Assembly (NCBI GenBank): GCA_038200275.1
Contig: JBBPYC010000091.1
Coordinates: 33,880-97,879 of the forward strand
Source: JBBPYC01 sp038200275
GTDB lineage: Bacteria > Pseudomonadota > Gammaproteobacteria > Burkholderiales > Burkholderiaceae_C
DNA length: 64,000 nt
Reading direction: 5' to 3'
Both the position numbers and the translations under genes were made by a program. Of the stretch, positions 15,881-24,212 are shown piece by piece. How positions within the stretch are numbered: the first letter of the stretch is position 1; each line of letters opens with the position of its first letter. The notes below the pieces were generated by a model, which saw nothing but the letters and a program-made list of their open reading frames with translations, was not told where the DNA came from and did not search any database.

Positions 15881-17038
15881 ATGCGAACCGCGATTGAAAA
15901 CCTGGAGGCGTCGCGAATTCGCGAGGTCGCCAACGCCGGCCTAGGTTGTGACAACGTGCTTGCATTCTGGTTCGGTGAAAGCGATGAAGTCACACCCGAC
16001 TTCATCCGGCAGGCAGCGATCGAATCGCTCCAGCGTGGTGAGACGTTTTATGCGCATAACCTCGGCCTGCCCGAATTGCGCGAAGCGGTCGCGGGCTATA
16101 TGGCCCGGTTACACGGGCCGATCGATGCGGCGCGAATTGCGATCACCTCCGGCGGCGTGAATGCGCTGATGCTCAGCTGCCAGGCGTTGATCGATGCGGG
16201 CGACGAGGTGGTGGCCATCGCGCCGGTCTGGCCAAATCTGCCGGCACAGGCGCTCATCATGGGCGCCCGGTTGCGCACCGTGGCGCTGTCGCCGGATGAG
16301 GAAGGCCGCTGGCAGATCGATCTGGAGGAGCTGTTGTCTGCGATCACGCCGACCACGCGCATGTTGCTCGTGAACGCGCCGAACAATCCAACCGGCTGGT
16401 GCCTCAATAGGGAGCAGCAACAGGCGATCCTCGCGCACTGTCGGCGCACCGGCACCTGGATCGTCGCCGACGAAGTCTATGAACGGCTTTACTTTCGCGG
16501 CGATACCCCCATTGCACCCAGCTTTCTGGATGCGGCGGAGAGCGACGACCGCCTCGTGGTGGTGCACAGCTTTTCTAAGAGTTTCTTAATGACCGGCTGG
16601 CGACTTGGCTGGCTGGTGCTGCCGCGCGCATTGACGCAGGAACTGGGGAAGTTGATTGAGTTCAATACCTCGTGCACCAGCGTGTTTACACAGCGGGCCG
16701 GCGTGGCGGCAATCCACGGCACCGAAGCGGTCACGCCGCGTGTGGTGGCGCACCTTGCCGACTGCCGAGACCGGCTGGTCCCGCTGTTGCAGGCGCTGCC
16801 TGGCGTCCGGCTGGCGACGCCAGATGGCGGCATGTACGCGTTCTTCCAGCTGGAAGGCAGGAGCGGCGATTCGCTCGACGTGGCGAAGCAGCTGGTCGCG
16901 CAAGTTGGCCTCGGGCTGGCGCCGGGCAGCGCCTTTGGACGGGCCGGGGAAGGTTGGCTTCGGTGGTGTTTTGCGACGCGTGATCCAGCTCGGCTGCAGG
17001 AGGGTGTGCAACGGCTCGCGCGGTGGCTCAAGTTATAA
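15881..17038 (+). CDS. PLP-dependent class I/II aminotransferase
   Basis: 385 residues. PLP site: NNPTG at about 168-172, DEVYE at 197-201 and the Schiff-base Lys233 in SFSKSFLMTGW; conserved Arg near the C-terminus for the substrate carboxylate. The ATG at 15881 gives the normal N-terminus (MRTAIENLEASRI); the frame is open far upstream but without homology and opposite the small secreted gene. Transfers an amino group between an amino acid and a 2-oxo acid; substrate not predictable. No cofactor-binding residue is missing. Confidence 0.92.
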   Translation: MRTAIENLEASRIREVANAGLGCDNVLAFWFGESDEVTPDFIRQAAIESLQRGETFYAHNLGLPELREAVAGYMARLHGPIDAARIAITSGGVNALMLSCQALIDAGDEVVAIAPVWPNLPAQALIMGARLRTVALSPDEEGRWQIDLEELLSAITPTTRMLLVNAPNNPTGWCLNREQQQAILAHCRRTGTWIVADEVYERLYFRGDTPIAPSFLDAAESDDRLVVVHSFSKSFLMTGWRLGWLVLPRALTQELGKLIEFNTSCTSVFTQRAGVAAIHGTEAVTPRVVAHLADCRDRLVPLLQALPGVRLATPDGGMYAFFQLEGRSGDSLDVAKQLVAQVGLGLAPGSAFGRAGEGWLRWCFATRDPARLQEGVQRLARWLKL

Positions 17039-17064
17039 TCGGCGGGTTTTGGCGCATTCGGGTG

Positions 17065-17083
17065 ACAGGATTTTTTGTCCTGT
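17065..17083 (+). terminator. Small hairpin after the aminotransferase gene, weak terminator candidate
   Basis: ACAGGA (17065-17070) and TCCTGT (17078-17083) form a 6-bp stem whose loop is TTTTTTG. The T-run is in the loop rather than after the stem, so it is not a classical terminator. It lies at the start of the rpsO leader and could also be part of that control region. Confidence 0.25.
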
Positions 17084-17203
17084 TCCGTTATGGTAATGCG
17101 GCCGAATCTTCCTACTCAAAGCTCGAGTGCACGGTGCGCGCAGTTCCAGCGGCGCACCGCAAGTCAAACAATTTCTGGAACGAGAAACCCATTTGATCCC
17201 ACC

Positions 17204-17470
17204 ATGATTGCTACCTCGATCAAGGCCGAAGTCGTCAAAGACAACGCCCGCGCACCCAACGACACCGGCAGCCCCGAAGTGCAGGTCGCGCTGCTGACGG
17301 CGCGCATCAACGAATTAATGCCGCACTTCAAGACGCACGCCAAAGATCACCACGGTCGTCGCGGTCTGTTGCGCATGGTCAGCCGTCGTCGCAAGATGCT
17401 CGACTATTTGAAGTCAAAAGAAGCGCCACGCTATACCGCGCTGATCGCCAAGCTCGGGCTGCGCAAGTAA
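17204..17470 (+). CDS. rpsO: 30S ribosomal protein S15
   Basis: 88 residues, matching the family. SPEVQVALLTARINEL, HAKDHHGRRGLLRMVSRRR and the C-terminal YTALIAKLGLRK are diagnostic. S15 binds 16S rRNA and nucleates the small-subunit platform. The ATG at 17204 is chosen by homology; a longer in-frame start upstream adds 43 non-conserved residues. The leader (17039-17203) is about 165 bases and in many bacteria is bound by S15 itself for autoregulation; I cannot define that structure here. It precedes pnp as in most proteobacteria. Confidence 0.97.
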   Translation: MIATSIKAEVVKDNARAPNDTGSPEVQVALLTARINELMPHFKTHAKDHHGRRGLLRMVSRRRKMLDYLKSKEAPRYTALIAKLGLRK

Positions 17471-17785
17471 GCGTCGCCTCTCGCAGTTCCACCGATATCC
17501 CAGGCAGAACGCCTGAGTTAGCGCGCTAGCTCAGGCGTTTTGTTTTTCCCCCGCTTGCCGGATTTGCTGTGCACCGACCAGTCCGAGCAGCAAGTCAGTC
17601 CGGTGTCATTCCGCCGGAGCCGGGCTCAGCGACGTGAAAGCTGGATCAAAGCGGCTTCGGCGAATTAGCCGATCGACGGCCCGAATGTTTTCTTGCTTGT
17701 TCCATGGTGTGAGCACGAACTGCGATGAAGTATGAATAAGCAGGTTTTTAGCAACCGAATCAACAATTAAGGATGGAGCCAATCC
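17471..17785. other. rpsO-pnp spacer, 315 bp
   Basis: Holds the rpsO terminator (17508-17545) and then the pnp leader, which contains short stems such as GAGC-CGG-GCTC (17617-17627). In enterobacteria the pnp leader is an RNase III target; a long processing hairpin is not obvious here. No gene seen. Confidence 0.6.
17508..17545 (+). terminator. Rho-independent terminator after rpsO
   Basis: AACGCCTGAG (17508-17517) pairs perfectly with CTCAGGCGTT (17530-17539); the intervening bases can extend the stem, and TTGTTTTT follows. It separates rpsO transcription from pnp, at least in part. Confidence 0.85.
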
Positions 17786-19921
17786 ATGAGCCTTTTCAAT
17801 AAAGTCAGCAAAACCTTTCAATGGGGCGACAAGACCGTCGTGCTGGAAACCGGCGAAATTGCCCGCCAGGCTGGTGGCGCCGTGCTGGTCAACATCGATG
17901 ACACCGTGGTGCTGGCCACCGTGGTCGCATCCAGGACGCCGAAGCCGGGGCAGGATTTCTTCCCGCTCACGGTGGACTACATCGAGAAAACGTACGCTGC
18001 CGGTCGCATCCCGGGCAGCTTTTTCAAGCGCGAAGCCAAGCCGAGCGAGCTGGAGACGTTGACCAGCCGCTTGATTGACCGGCCGATTCGCCCGCTGTTT
18101 CCAGAAGGATTCGTCAACGAAGTGCATGTGGTGATCCACACGGTGTCGCTGAACCCGGAAGTCGATGCCGACATCGCTGCGATGATCGGTGTCAGCGCAG
18201 CGCTGTCGATTTCCGGCATTCCGTTCAACGGGCCCCTGGGCGCCGCACGGGTGGGCTACATCAACGGCGAATACGTGCTGAATCCAGGCCAGACCGCGCG
18301 CAAAAATTCGCTGATGGACTTGGTGGTGGCGGGCACGGAAGCCGCGGTGCTGATGGTCGAATCCGAAGCGCAACAGCTGCCGGAGGAAATCATGCTCGGC
18401 GCGGTCGTGTTCGGCCATGAGCAAGGCAAGATCGCAATTGAGGCGATCCATGAACTGGTGCGCGACGCTGGCAAGCCAGTCTGGGACTGGACCGCGCCGG
18501 CCCATGACGAGTCGCTGGTGAGCAAGGTCAAGTCGCTGGCCGAAGACAAGCTGCGCGCCGCCTATGAAATCCGCAACAAGCAGAGCCGCACACAGGCCAC
18601 ACGCGCCGCTTATGCGGAAGTGATCAAGTCTTTGAAGGCCGACGGCGCCGAATTCGACTCCTCCAAGGTCGAGGGCATGCTGTTCGATATCGAAGCGTCG
18701 CTCGTGCGCGGCCAGATCCTTGCCGGCGAGCCGCGTATCGACGGGCGCGACACGCGCACTGTGCGCCCGATCGAGATCCGTCATGGGCTGCTGCCGCGCA
18801 CCCACGGCTCGGCGCTGTTCACGCGCGGCGAGACCCAAGCCTTGGTGGTCACCACCCTGGGCACCGAGCGTGACGCGCAACGCATCGACGCACTGGCCGG
18901 CGAGTTCGAAGACCGCTTCCTGTTCCACTACAACATGCCTCCGTTTGCGACCGGTGAAGTCGGACGCATGGGCACCACCAAGCGGCGCGAGACCGGCCAC
19001 GGCCGGCTTGCCAAGCGTGCGCTGGCCGCGTGCATGCCGCCCAAGGACGAGTTCCCCTACACGGTGCGTGTGGTCAGTGAGATCACCGAATCGAACGGCT
19101 CTTCGTCGATGGCATCGGTTTGCGGCGGTTGCCTGTCGATGATGGACGCCGGCGTGCCGATGAAGGCACACGTCGCCGGCATCGCGATGGGTTTGATCAA
19201 GGAAGGCAACCGCTTTGCAGTGCTGACCGACATCCTGGGCGACGAGGATCATCTGGGCGACATGGATTTCAAGGTGGCCGGCACCACGAACGGCATCACT
19301 GCGCTGCAGATGGATATCAAGATTCAGGGCATCACAAAGGAAATCATGCAGGTCGCGTTGGCGCAAGCCAAGGAGGCGCGCATGCACATCCTGACCAAGA
19401 TGCAGGAAGCGATGGGCAGCGCGAATGAAGAAATCAGCAGCTTCGCGCCGAAGCTCTACACCCTGAAGATCAATCCCGAGAAAATCCGTGACGTGATCGG
19501 CAAAGGTGGCTCTGTGATCCGCGCGCTGACCGAAGAAACCGGTTGCCAGATCAACATCGACGAAGACGGCACGATCACGATTGCGTCGACCGACAGCGAC
19601 AAGGCCGATGAAGCCAAACGCCGGATCGAGCAGATCACCGCAGAAGTGGAGATTGGCAAGGTCTATGAGGGTCCGATCACCAAGATTCTCGACTTCGGCG
19701 CGCTGGTGAACCTGTTGCCCGGCAAAGATGGCCTGCTGCACATCAGCCAGATCGCGCACGAACGGGTCGAGAAGGTGACGGACTACTTGAGCGAAGGTCA
19801 GATCGTCAAAGTCAAGGTGCTCGAGACCGATGAAAAGGGCCGCATCAAACTTTCGATGAAAGCGCTGCTGGACCGACCGGCACGCAATGAGTCATCGCAG
19901 CAGTTCGAGCCGATGCAGTGA
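17786..19921 (+). CDS. pnp: Polynucleotide phosphorylase
   Basis: 711 residues: two RNase PH-like domains (about 10-145 and 310-530) joined by a helical linker, a KH domain (IRDVIGKGGSVIRAL, near 570) and a C-terminal S1 domain (VYEGPITKILDFGALV, near 625). It degrades RNA 3' to 5' using phosphate and joins RNase E in the degradosome. FPLTVDYIEKTYAAGRIPG is the usual N-terminal motif. A GGAG Shine-Dalgarno lies 8 bases before the ATG. Length and motifs are normal. Confidence 0.98.
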   Translation: MSLFNKVSKTFQWGDKTVVLETGEIARQAGGAVLVNIDDTVVLATVVASRTPKPGQDFFPLTVDYIEKTYAAGRIPGSFFKREAKPSELETLTSRLIDRPIRPLFPEGFVNEVHVVIHTVSLNPEVDADIAAMIGVSAALSISGIPFNGPLGAARVGYINGEYVLNPGQTARKNSLMDLVVAGTEAAVLMVESEAQQLPEEIMLGAVVFGHEQGKIAIEAIHELVRDAGKPVWDWTAPAHDESLVSKVKSLAEDKLRAAYEIRNKQSRTQATRAAYAEVIKSLKADGAEFDSSKVEGMLFDIEASLVRGQILAGEPRIDGRDTRTVRPIEIRHGLLPRTHGSALFTRGETQALVVTTLGTERDAQRIDALAGEFEDRFLFHYNMPPFATGEVGRMGTTKRRETGHGRLAKRALAACMPPKDEFPYTVRVVSEITESNGSSSMASVCGGCLSMMDAGVPMKAHVAGIAMGLIKEGNRFAVLTDILGDEDHLGDMDFKVAGTTNGITALQMDIKIQGITKEIMQVALAQAKEARMHILTKMQEAMGSANEEISSFAPKLYTLKINPEKIRDVIGKGGSVIRALTEETGCQINIDEDGTITIASTDSDKADEAKRRIEQITAEVEIGKVYEGPITKILDFGALVNLLPGKDGLLHISQIAHERVEKVTDYLSEGQIVKVKVLETDEKGRIKLSMKALLDRPARNESSQQFEPMQ

Positions 19922-19985
19922 TGTTTAGCTATTGAATAAGTAGCATTGAAGGCTTGTTATTCCAGCGCATCGGAGGTGATTTGTC

Positions 19986-20972
19986 ATGAAAGCAATTGAG
20001 ATCAAGCAGTTTGGTGCGCCCGACGTGCTGCAACTGACCGAGCGGCCGGAGCCCAAGTCCGGCGCTGGCGAGGTGTTGATTCGGGTCGCGGCCAGCGGCG
20101 TGAATCGGCCCGATGTACTGCAGCGAACCGGCAACTATCCGGTGCCACCCGGCGCGTCCGATTTGCCAGGGCTCGAGGTTGCTGGGGTGATTGAGTCGGG
20201 CGATGCGACAGCGATGGAAAAGGTGGGACTCAAGCTGGGTGACCGCGTTTGCGCGCTGGTTGCTGGCGGTGGTTACGCTGAAGCCTGTGTTGCGCCAGCG
20301 GGTCAATGTCTGCCGGTGCCAGCGGGATTGACAGATATCGAAGCTGCCTCGCTGCCAGAGACGTTTTTCACCGTCTGGTCGAACGTGTTCGACCGCGGGC
20401 GCCTCAAGTCTGGCGAGACATTGCTGGTGCAAGGCGGCACCAGCGGCATTGGTGTGACGGCCATCCAGATGGCGAAAGCGTTTGGTGCACGGGTGTTCGC
20501 CACAGCAGGCAGTGACGAGAAGTGTGCGGCTTGCTTGTCGCTTGGTGCAGACCAGGCAATCAACTACAAGACGCAGGATTTCGCGGAGCGCGTGAATGAG
20601 CTGACTGGCGGCGCAGGAGTCGACGTGATTCTTGACATGGTGGCAGGCAGCTATGTCGCGCGTGAAATTCAATGCTTGGCTGAAGACGGTCGGCTGGTGA
20701 TCATCGCACTGCAGGGCGGTACCAAAGCCGAAGTCAACGCCGGGCTCGTGCTGCGCAAAAGGTTGACCATCACCGGCTCCACCTTGCGGCCACGGCCGAT
20801 CGCGTTCAAAGAGGCGATCGCGCAGGCGCTGCAGAAAAACGTCTGGCCGCTGATTGAAGCAGCCCAGATCAAGCCGGTGATACACAGTACTTTTGAGGCA
20901 GCGCGTGCCCGCGAGGCGCACGAGCTGATGGAATCAAACCAGCACGTCGGCAAGATCGTTCTGACATGGTGA
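19986..20972 (+). CDS. NAD(P)H quinone oxidoreductase, zinc-free MDR family (PIG3-like)
   Basis: 328 residues. N-terminal GroES-like domain (SGVNRPDVLQRTGNYP) and Rossmann domain with the NADP loop LLVQGGTSGIGVTAIQ. No zinc-ligand cysteines, as in quinone oxidoreductases/zeta-crystallins. It reduces quinones or enones with NADPH. A very strong Shine-Dalgarno GGAGGTGA precedes the ATG. Its last 7 bases overlap tpiA, a neighbourhood I recall as conserved in Burkholderiales. Confidence 0.93.
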   Translation: MKAIEIKQFGAPDVLQLTERPEPKSGAGEVLIRVAASGVNRPDVLQRTGNYPVPPGASDLPGLEVAGVIESGDATAMEKVGLKLGDRVCALVAGGGYAEACVAPAGQCLPVPAGLTDIEAASLPETFFTVWSNVFDRGRLKSGETLLVQGGTSGIGVTAIQMAKAFGARVFATAGSDEKCAACLSLGADQAINYKTQDFAERVNELTGGAGVDVILDMVAGSYVAREIQCLAEDGRLVIIALQGGTKAEVNAGLVLRKRLTITGSTLRPRPIAFKEAIAQALQKNVWPLIEAAQIKPVIHSTFEAARAREAHELMESNQHVGKIVLTW

Positions 20973-21739
20973 ACGCAGTGCGTCCGAAATTGATCGTTGG
21001 CAACTGGAAGATGAACGGCAGGCTGGACACCAACCGGGCGCTGGTTGAGGAAATACGAGCAGGTCTGCCGCCATCGGGTGCGGTGCAAGTTGCCATATGC
21101 GCTCCAGCGGTCTACCTGCCGCAGTTGCAGACGCTCTGCGAAGGGTCGCCAGTTGCGCCGGGCGCGCAGGACGTGTCGACACAATGCGAAGGCGCATTCA
21201 CCGGCGAAATATCGGCTGCAATGTTGCGAGAATTCGGCGTGCGCTACTGCATCGTCGGGCATTCGGAGCGGCGCCAGCATCACGGCGAGACCGATGCATT
21301 GGTGGCCGACAAGACAAAGGCCGCATTGGCGCTGGGCATCACGCCCATCGTGTGCGTCGGTGAAACGCTGGCACAGCGGGACGCAGGACAGACCGAAGAC
21401 GCGGTGAAGCGCCAGTTGGCCGCTGTGATCCACATCAACGGCCACTGCATCAGCGAGATCGTGGTGGCTTATGAACCGGTGTGGGCGATCGGCACTGGTC
21501 GCACAGCGACGCCGGGACAGGCCCAAGCCGTGCACGCGGTATTGCGGCACCAGTTGCATGCGGCCAGCAACAAGGACGAACGAGTCTGCATCTTGTACGG
21601 TGGCAGCATGAATGCAGCCAACGCGGCTGAGCTGCTGGCTCAACCAGACATCGGTGGCGGCCTGATCGGTGGTGCTTCACTGAAGGCTGCGGACTTTTTA
21701 AAGATCGTGACGGCGGCGGCAAGTGCTGCAGCAGCCTGA
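20966..21739 (+). CDS. tpiA: Triosephosphate isomerase
   Basis: 257 residues. Catalytic residues are all present: Lys15 (GNWKMNG), His99 (VGHSERR) and Glu170 (AYEPVWAIGTG); the phosphate loop YGGSMNAANA and GGLIGGASL follow. It interconverts dihydroxyacetone phosphate and glyceraldehyde 3-phosphate. The start overlaps the end of the quinone oxidoreductase gene. The tail is alanine-rich. Normal length. Confidence 0.98.
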   Translation: MVNAVRPKLIVGNWKMNGRLDTNRALVEEIRAGLPPSGAVQVAICAPAVYLPQLQTLCEGSPVAPGAQDVSTQCEGAFTGEISAAMLREFGVRYCIVGHSERRQHHGETDALVADKTKAALALGITPIVCVGETLAQRDAGQTEDAVKRQLAAVIHINGHCISEIVVAYEPVWAIGTGRTATPGQAQAVHAVLRHQLHAASNKDERVCILYGGSMNAANAAELLAQPDIGGGLIGGASLKAADFLKIVTAAASAAAA

Positions 21740-21777
21740 GATCGGAAGCTTGATAAGCTCAATGGAGTGATGAACGA

Positions 21778-22239
21778 ATGAACATGGTTTTGACGCTGAT
21801 TCTGGCCGCGCAAATGCTTTCCGCGCTGGGCATGATTGGATTGATTCTGGTGCAGCATGGCAAGGGCGCAGACATGGGAGCGGCATTCGGCGGCGGCAGT
21901 TCTGGCAGCTTGTTCGGTGCCAGCGGCAGTGCCAATTTTCTCTCTCGGACCACCGCTGTGCTGGCTGGCGTTTTCTTGGTTTGCACGCTGGCGTTGTCGT
22001 ACTTCGGCGGCGCATTTCGCACGACAGCACCATCGGGCAGCGTGTTTGACCGCGCTGGTGTTGTCGCACCCCGGTCGGCTGTCTCGGCAGCCCTTCCTGC
22101 GGCATCCGATCCGCTGGGGCAAATTCCTTCCGGTGCCGCAGTGACAGGTGCTGCTGGTGCGGTTGACCCGTCTGTTCCAACGGTGCCTGCAGCCCCTGCA
22201 ATGGGTGCATCGGAGGCGGGTCAGATCCCGACCCGATAA
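21778..22239 (+). CDS. secG: SecG subunit of the Sec translocase
   Basis: 153 residues. Two membrane helices with the conserved connecting loop (VQHGKGADMGAAFGGGSSGSLFG, cited in part as GKGADMGAAFGGG) mark SecG, which assists SecYE/SecA in protein export. After about residue 85 the protein has a 65-residue Pro/Ala/Ser-rich tail, common in betaproteobacterial SecG. GGAG lies 11 bases before ATG 21778; a second ATG two codons on is an alternative. Confidence 0.93.
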   Translation: MNMVLTLILAAQMLSALGMIGLILVQHGKGADMGAAFGGGSSGSLFGASGSANFLSRTTAVLAGVFLVCTLALSYFGGAFRTTAPSGSVFDRAGVVAPRSAVSAALPAASDPLGQIPSGAAVTGAAGAVDPSVPTVPAAPAMGASEAGQIPTR

Positions 22240-22246
22240 CCATGGC

Positions 22247-22271
22247 CCGGACGCAGGACGTTCGCGTCCGG
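22247..22271 (+). promoter_or_regulatory. Hairpin with UUCG tetraloop between secG and tRNA-Leu
   Basis: GGACG-TTCG-CGTCC (22256-22269) is a perfect 5-bp stem with the very stable UUCG loop; an alternative 8-bp stem CCGGACGC/GCGTCCGG (22247-22271) overlaps it. No T-run follows closely, so it may protect or process the 3' end of the secG message rather than end it. Confidence 0.4.
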
Positions 22272-22391
22272 CACGTCCAAAAGGGGTGTTTTCAAGCTAA
22301 ACTGCCGAGCTGGTTTCGCAGTGCAGCATACGAATGTTTTGAAGAATTGCTTCACGCTCGCTTTGCGCTGAAACTGTGAGGTTATCTAGCC

Positions 22392-22476
22392 GCCGTCGTG
22401 GTGAAATTGGTAGACACGCTATCTTGAGGGGGTAGTGGCGAAAGCTGTGCGAGTTCGAGTCTCGCCGACGGCACCA
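22392..22476 (+). tRNA. tRNA-Leu (anticodon GAG)
   Basis: 85 bases including the encoded CCA. Acceptor stem GCCGTCG/CGACGGC, D-arm with AATTGGTAGACAC, anticodon stem CTATC/GGTAG around loop TTGAGGG (anticodon GAG), a long variable arm as in class II tRNAs and T-arm GAGTTCGAGTC. It lies between secG and nuoA, a position I recall as conserved in related genomes. Confidence 0.97.
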
Positions 22477-22591
22477 AATATGCAGCGCGCTCGATCTCGT
22501 TCGGCGCTTTCCAGTGGACGCATCGAAAAGTGGTGCTGTCTTCTTGGGAAAGTCGCAGCCGGACAGGACGCGTCCAACCTTTTTGAATGTC

Positions 22592-22951
22592 ATGGATCTA
22601 GAGCAATACCTGCCGGTTCTCCTGTTTATTCTGGTGGGCATTGCAGTCGGTGTATTGCCTCAATTGATCGGCTTGGTCCTGGGTCCGAACCGGCCTGACG
22701 CTGCAAAGAATTCGCCCTATGAGTGCGGCTTTGAAGCGTTTGAGGACGCACGCATGAAGTTCGATGTGCGCTACTACTTGGTGGCAATACTTTTCATCTT
22801 GTTCGACCTCGAGATTGCGTTCTTGTTTCCATGGGGCGTTGCGTTGCGTGAGGTCGGCACTGTGGGCTTCATGGCGGTTGTCGTGTTCCTCGGTATCTTG
22901 GTGGTTGGCTTCGTCTACGAATGGAAGAAGGGTGCGCTGAATTGGGAATGA
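22592..22951 (+). CDS. nuoA: NADH-quinone oxidoreductase subunit A
   Basis: 119 residues with three membrane helices; part of the complex I membrane arm at the junction with the peripheral arm. The loop NSPYECGFEAF contains the conserved cysteine. The ATG at 22592 matches the family start (MDLEQYLPVLLF); the frame is open 26 codons upstream without homology. First of the 14 nuo genes that run to 37251 in standard order. Confidence 0.97.
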   Translation: MDLEQYLPVLLFILVGIAVGVLPQLIGLVLGPNRPDAAKNSPYECGFEAFEDARMKFDVRYYLVAILFILFDLEIAFLFPWGVALREVGTVGFMAVVVFLGILVVGFVYEWKKGALNWE

Positions 22952-23039
22952 TTGACGGTTTTGCCGACGCATTGCTGTCACTGACGGCGGCTCAATTAGG
23001 ACTGCAATTTGCCCAGTTGACGGGGAAAAGGAAAGCAAC

Positions 23040-23519
23040 ATGATCGAAGGCGTGATGAAGGAAGGCTTCGTCACCACGAGTTATGACTCGGTGGTGAACT
23101 GGGCCAAGACCGGATCGTTGTGGCCGATGACCTTCGGTCTGGCCTGTTGTGCGGTCGAGATGATGCACGCGGCGGCAGCTCGTTATGACATCGGCCGCTT
23201 TGGCGCCGAAGTGTTTCGCGCAAGCCCACGCCAGAGCGATCTGATGATTGTGGCCGGCACCCTGTGCAACAAGATGGCTCCCGCGCTGCGCAAGGTCTAT
23301 GACCAGATGAGCGAACCGCGTTGGGTGATTTCGATGGGATCTTGCGCGAATGGTGGCGGCTACTACCACTACAGCTACTCGGTGGTGCGCGGCTGCGACC
23401 GCATTGTGCCCGTTGACGTCTATGTACCGGGCTGCCCACCGACCGCCGAAGCACTGCTGTACGGGATCATCCAGTTGCAGCAAAAAATCCGACGTACGCA
23501 GACGATCGCGCGGGCTTGA
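23040..23519 (+). CDS. nuoB: NADH-quinone oxidoreductase subunit B
   Basis: 159 residues. Ligands of cluster N2, the last iron-sulfur centre before quinone, are visible: tandem cysteines in GLACCAVEMM, Cys in MGSCANGGG and Cys in VPGCPPTAE. Purine-rich GGGGAAAAGGAAAG precedes the ATG. Lies 88 bp after nuoA. Confidence 0.98.
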   Translation: MIEGVMKEGFVTTSYDSVVNWAKTGSLWPMTFGLACCAVEMMHAAAARYDIGRFGAEVFRASPRQSDLMIVAGTLCNKMAPALRKVYDQMSEPRWVISMGSCANGGGYYHYSYSVVRGCDRIVPVDVYVPGCPPTAEALLYGIIQLQQKIRRTQTIARA

Positions 23520-23570
23520 ATTGCTTCGGCTTTTGAACTTATATCGTTAACTCAGTACGCTGCCCCTCGC

Positions 23571-24194
23571 ATGACGACATCCGACGAATCGAATTTGAGC
23601 GACAGCGACAGCTCGCTCAAGGCGGCTGTCACCCAGGCGCTGCAAGGGCGTGCGCGCAGTGTCGAGCTGGTACGGGACGAATTGACTGTAATCGTCCGCT
23701 CAGCCGATTATTTGAGCGTGATGGCCACGCTGCGCGAAGCGCCGTCCTGCCAGTTCGAGCAACTGATGGACCTGTGTGGAGTCGACTATTCGGTGTACGG
23801 CGATGGCCGCTGGGACGGCCCTCGCTACGGTGTGGTGTCTCATCTGCTATCGATCAGTCTCAATCACAGGGTGCGCGTTCGTGCGTTTTGTGACGACGAC
23901 GATTTTCCTGTGCTGCCTTCGGTGGTAGACATATGGAACGCGGCCGATTGGTACGAGCGCGAGGCGTTCGATCTGTACGGCATCATGTTCGATGGTCACC
24001 GAGATTTGCGCCGCATCCTGACCGATTACGGTTTCATTGGCCACCCATTCCGCAAAGACTTCCCGTTGTCAGGTCACGTCGAAATGCGCTATGACCCTGA
24101 GCAACGCCGTGTGATTTATCAGCCGATCACCATCGAGCCGCGTGAAGTTACGCCTCGCGTGATCCGCGAAGACAACTACGGCGAAGTGACCTGA
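23571..24194 (+). CDS. nuoC: NADH-quinone oxidoreductase subunit C
   Basis: 207 residues; the 30-kDa subunit of the peripheral arm. The signature NAADWYEREAFDLYGI and the following HPFRKDFPLSG are intact. It is separate from nuoD, unlike the fused NuoCD of enterobacteria, as usual in betaproteobacteria. Confidence 0.97.
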   Translation: MTTSDESNLSDSDSSLKAAVTQALQGRARSVELVRDELTVIVRSADYLSVMATLREAPSCQFEQLMDLCGVDYSVYGDGRWDGPRYGVVSHLLSISLNHRVRVRAFCDDDDFPVLPSVVDIWNAADWYEREAFDLYGIMFDGHRDLRRILTDYGFIGHPFRKDFPLSGHVEMRYDPEQRRVIYQPITIEPREVTPRVIREDNYGEVT

Positions 24195-24212
24195 TCCTCT
24201 TTGAACGCCCGC

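Noticed and set aside
17606..19759. A 717-codon open frame opposite pnp
   Set aside because: It is the mirror of a GC-rich essential gene; its translation is Arg/His/Asp-rich without any family pattern.
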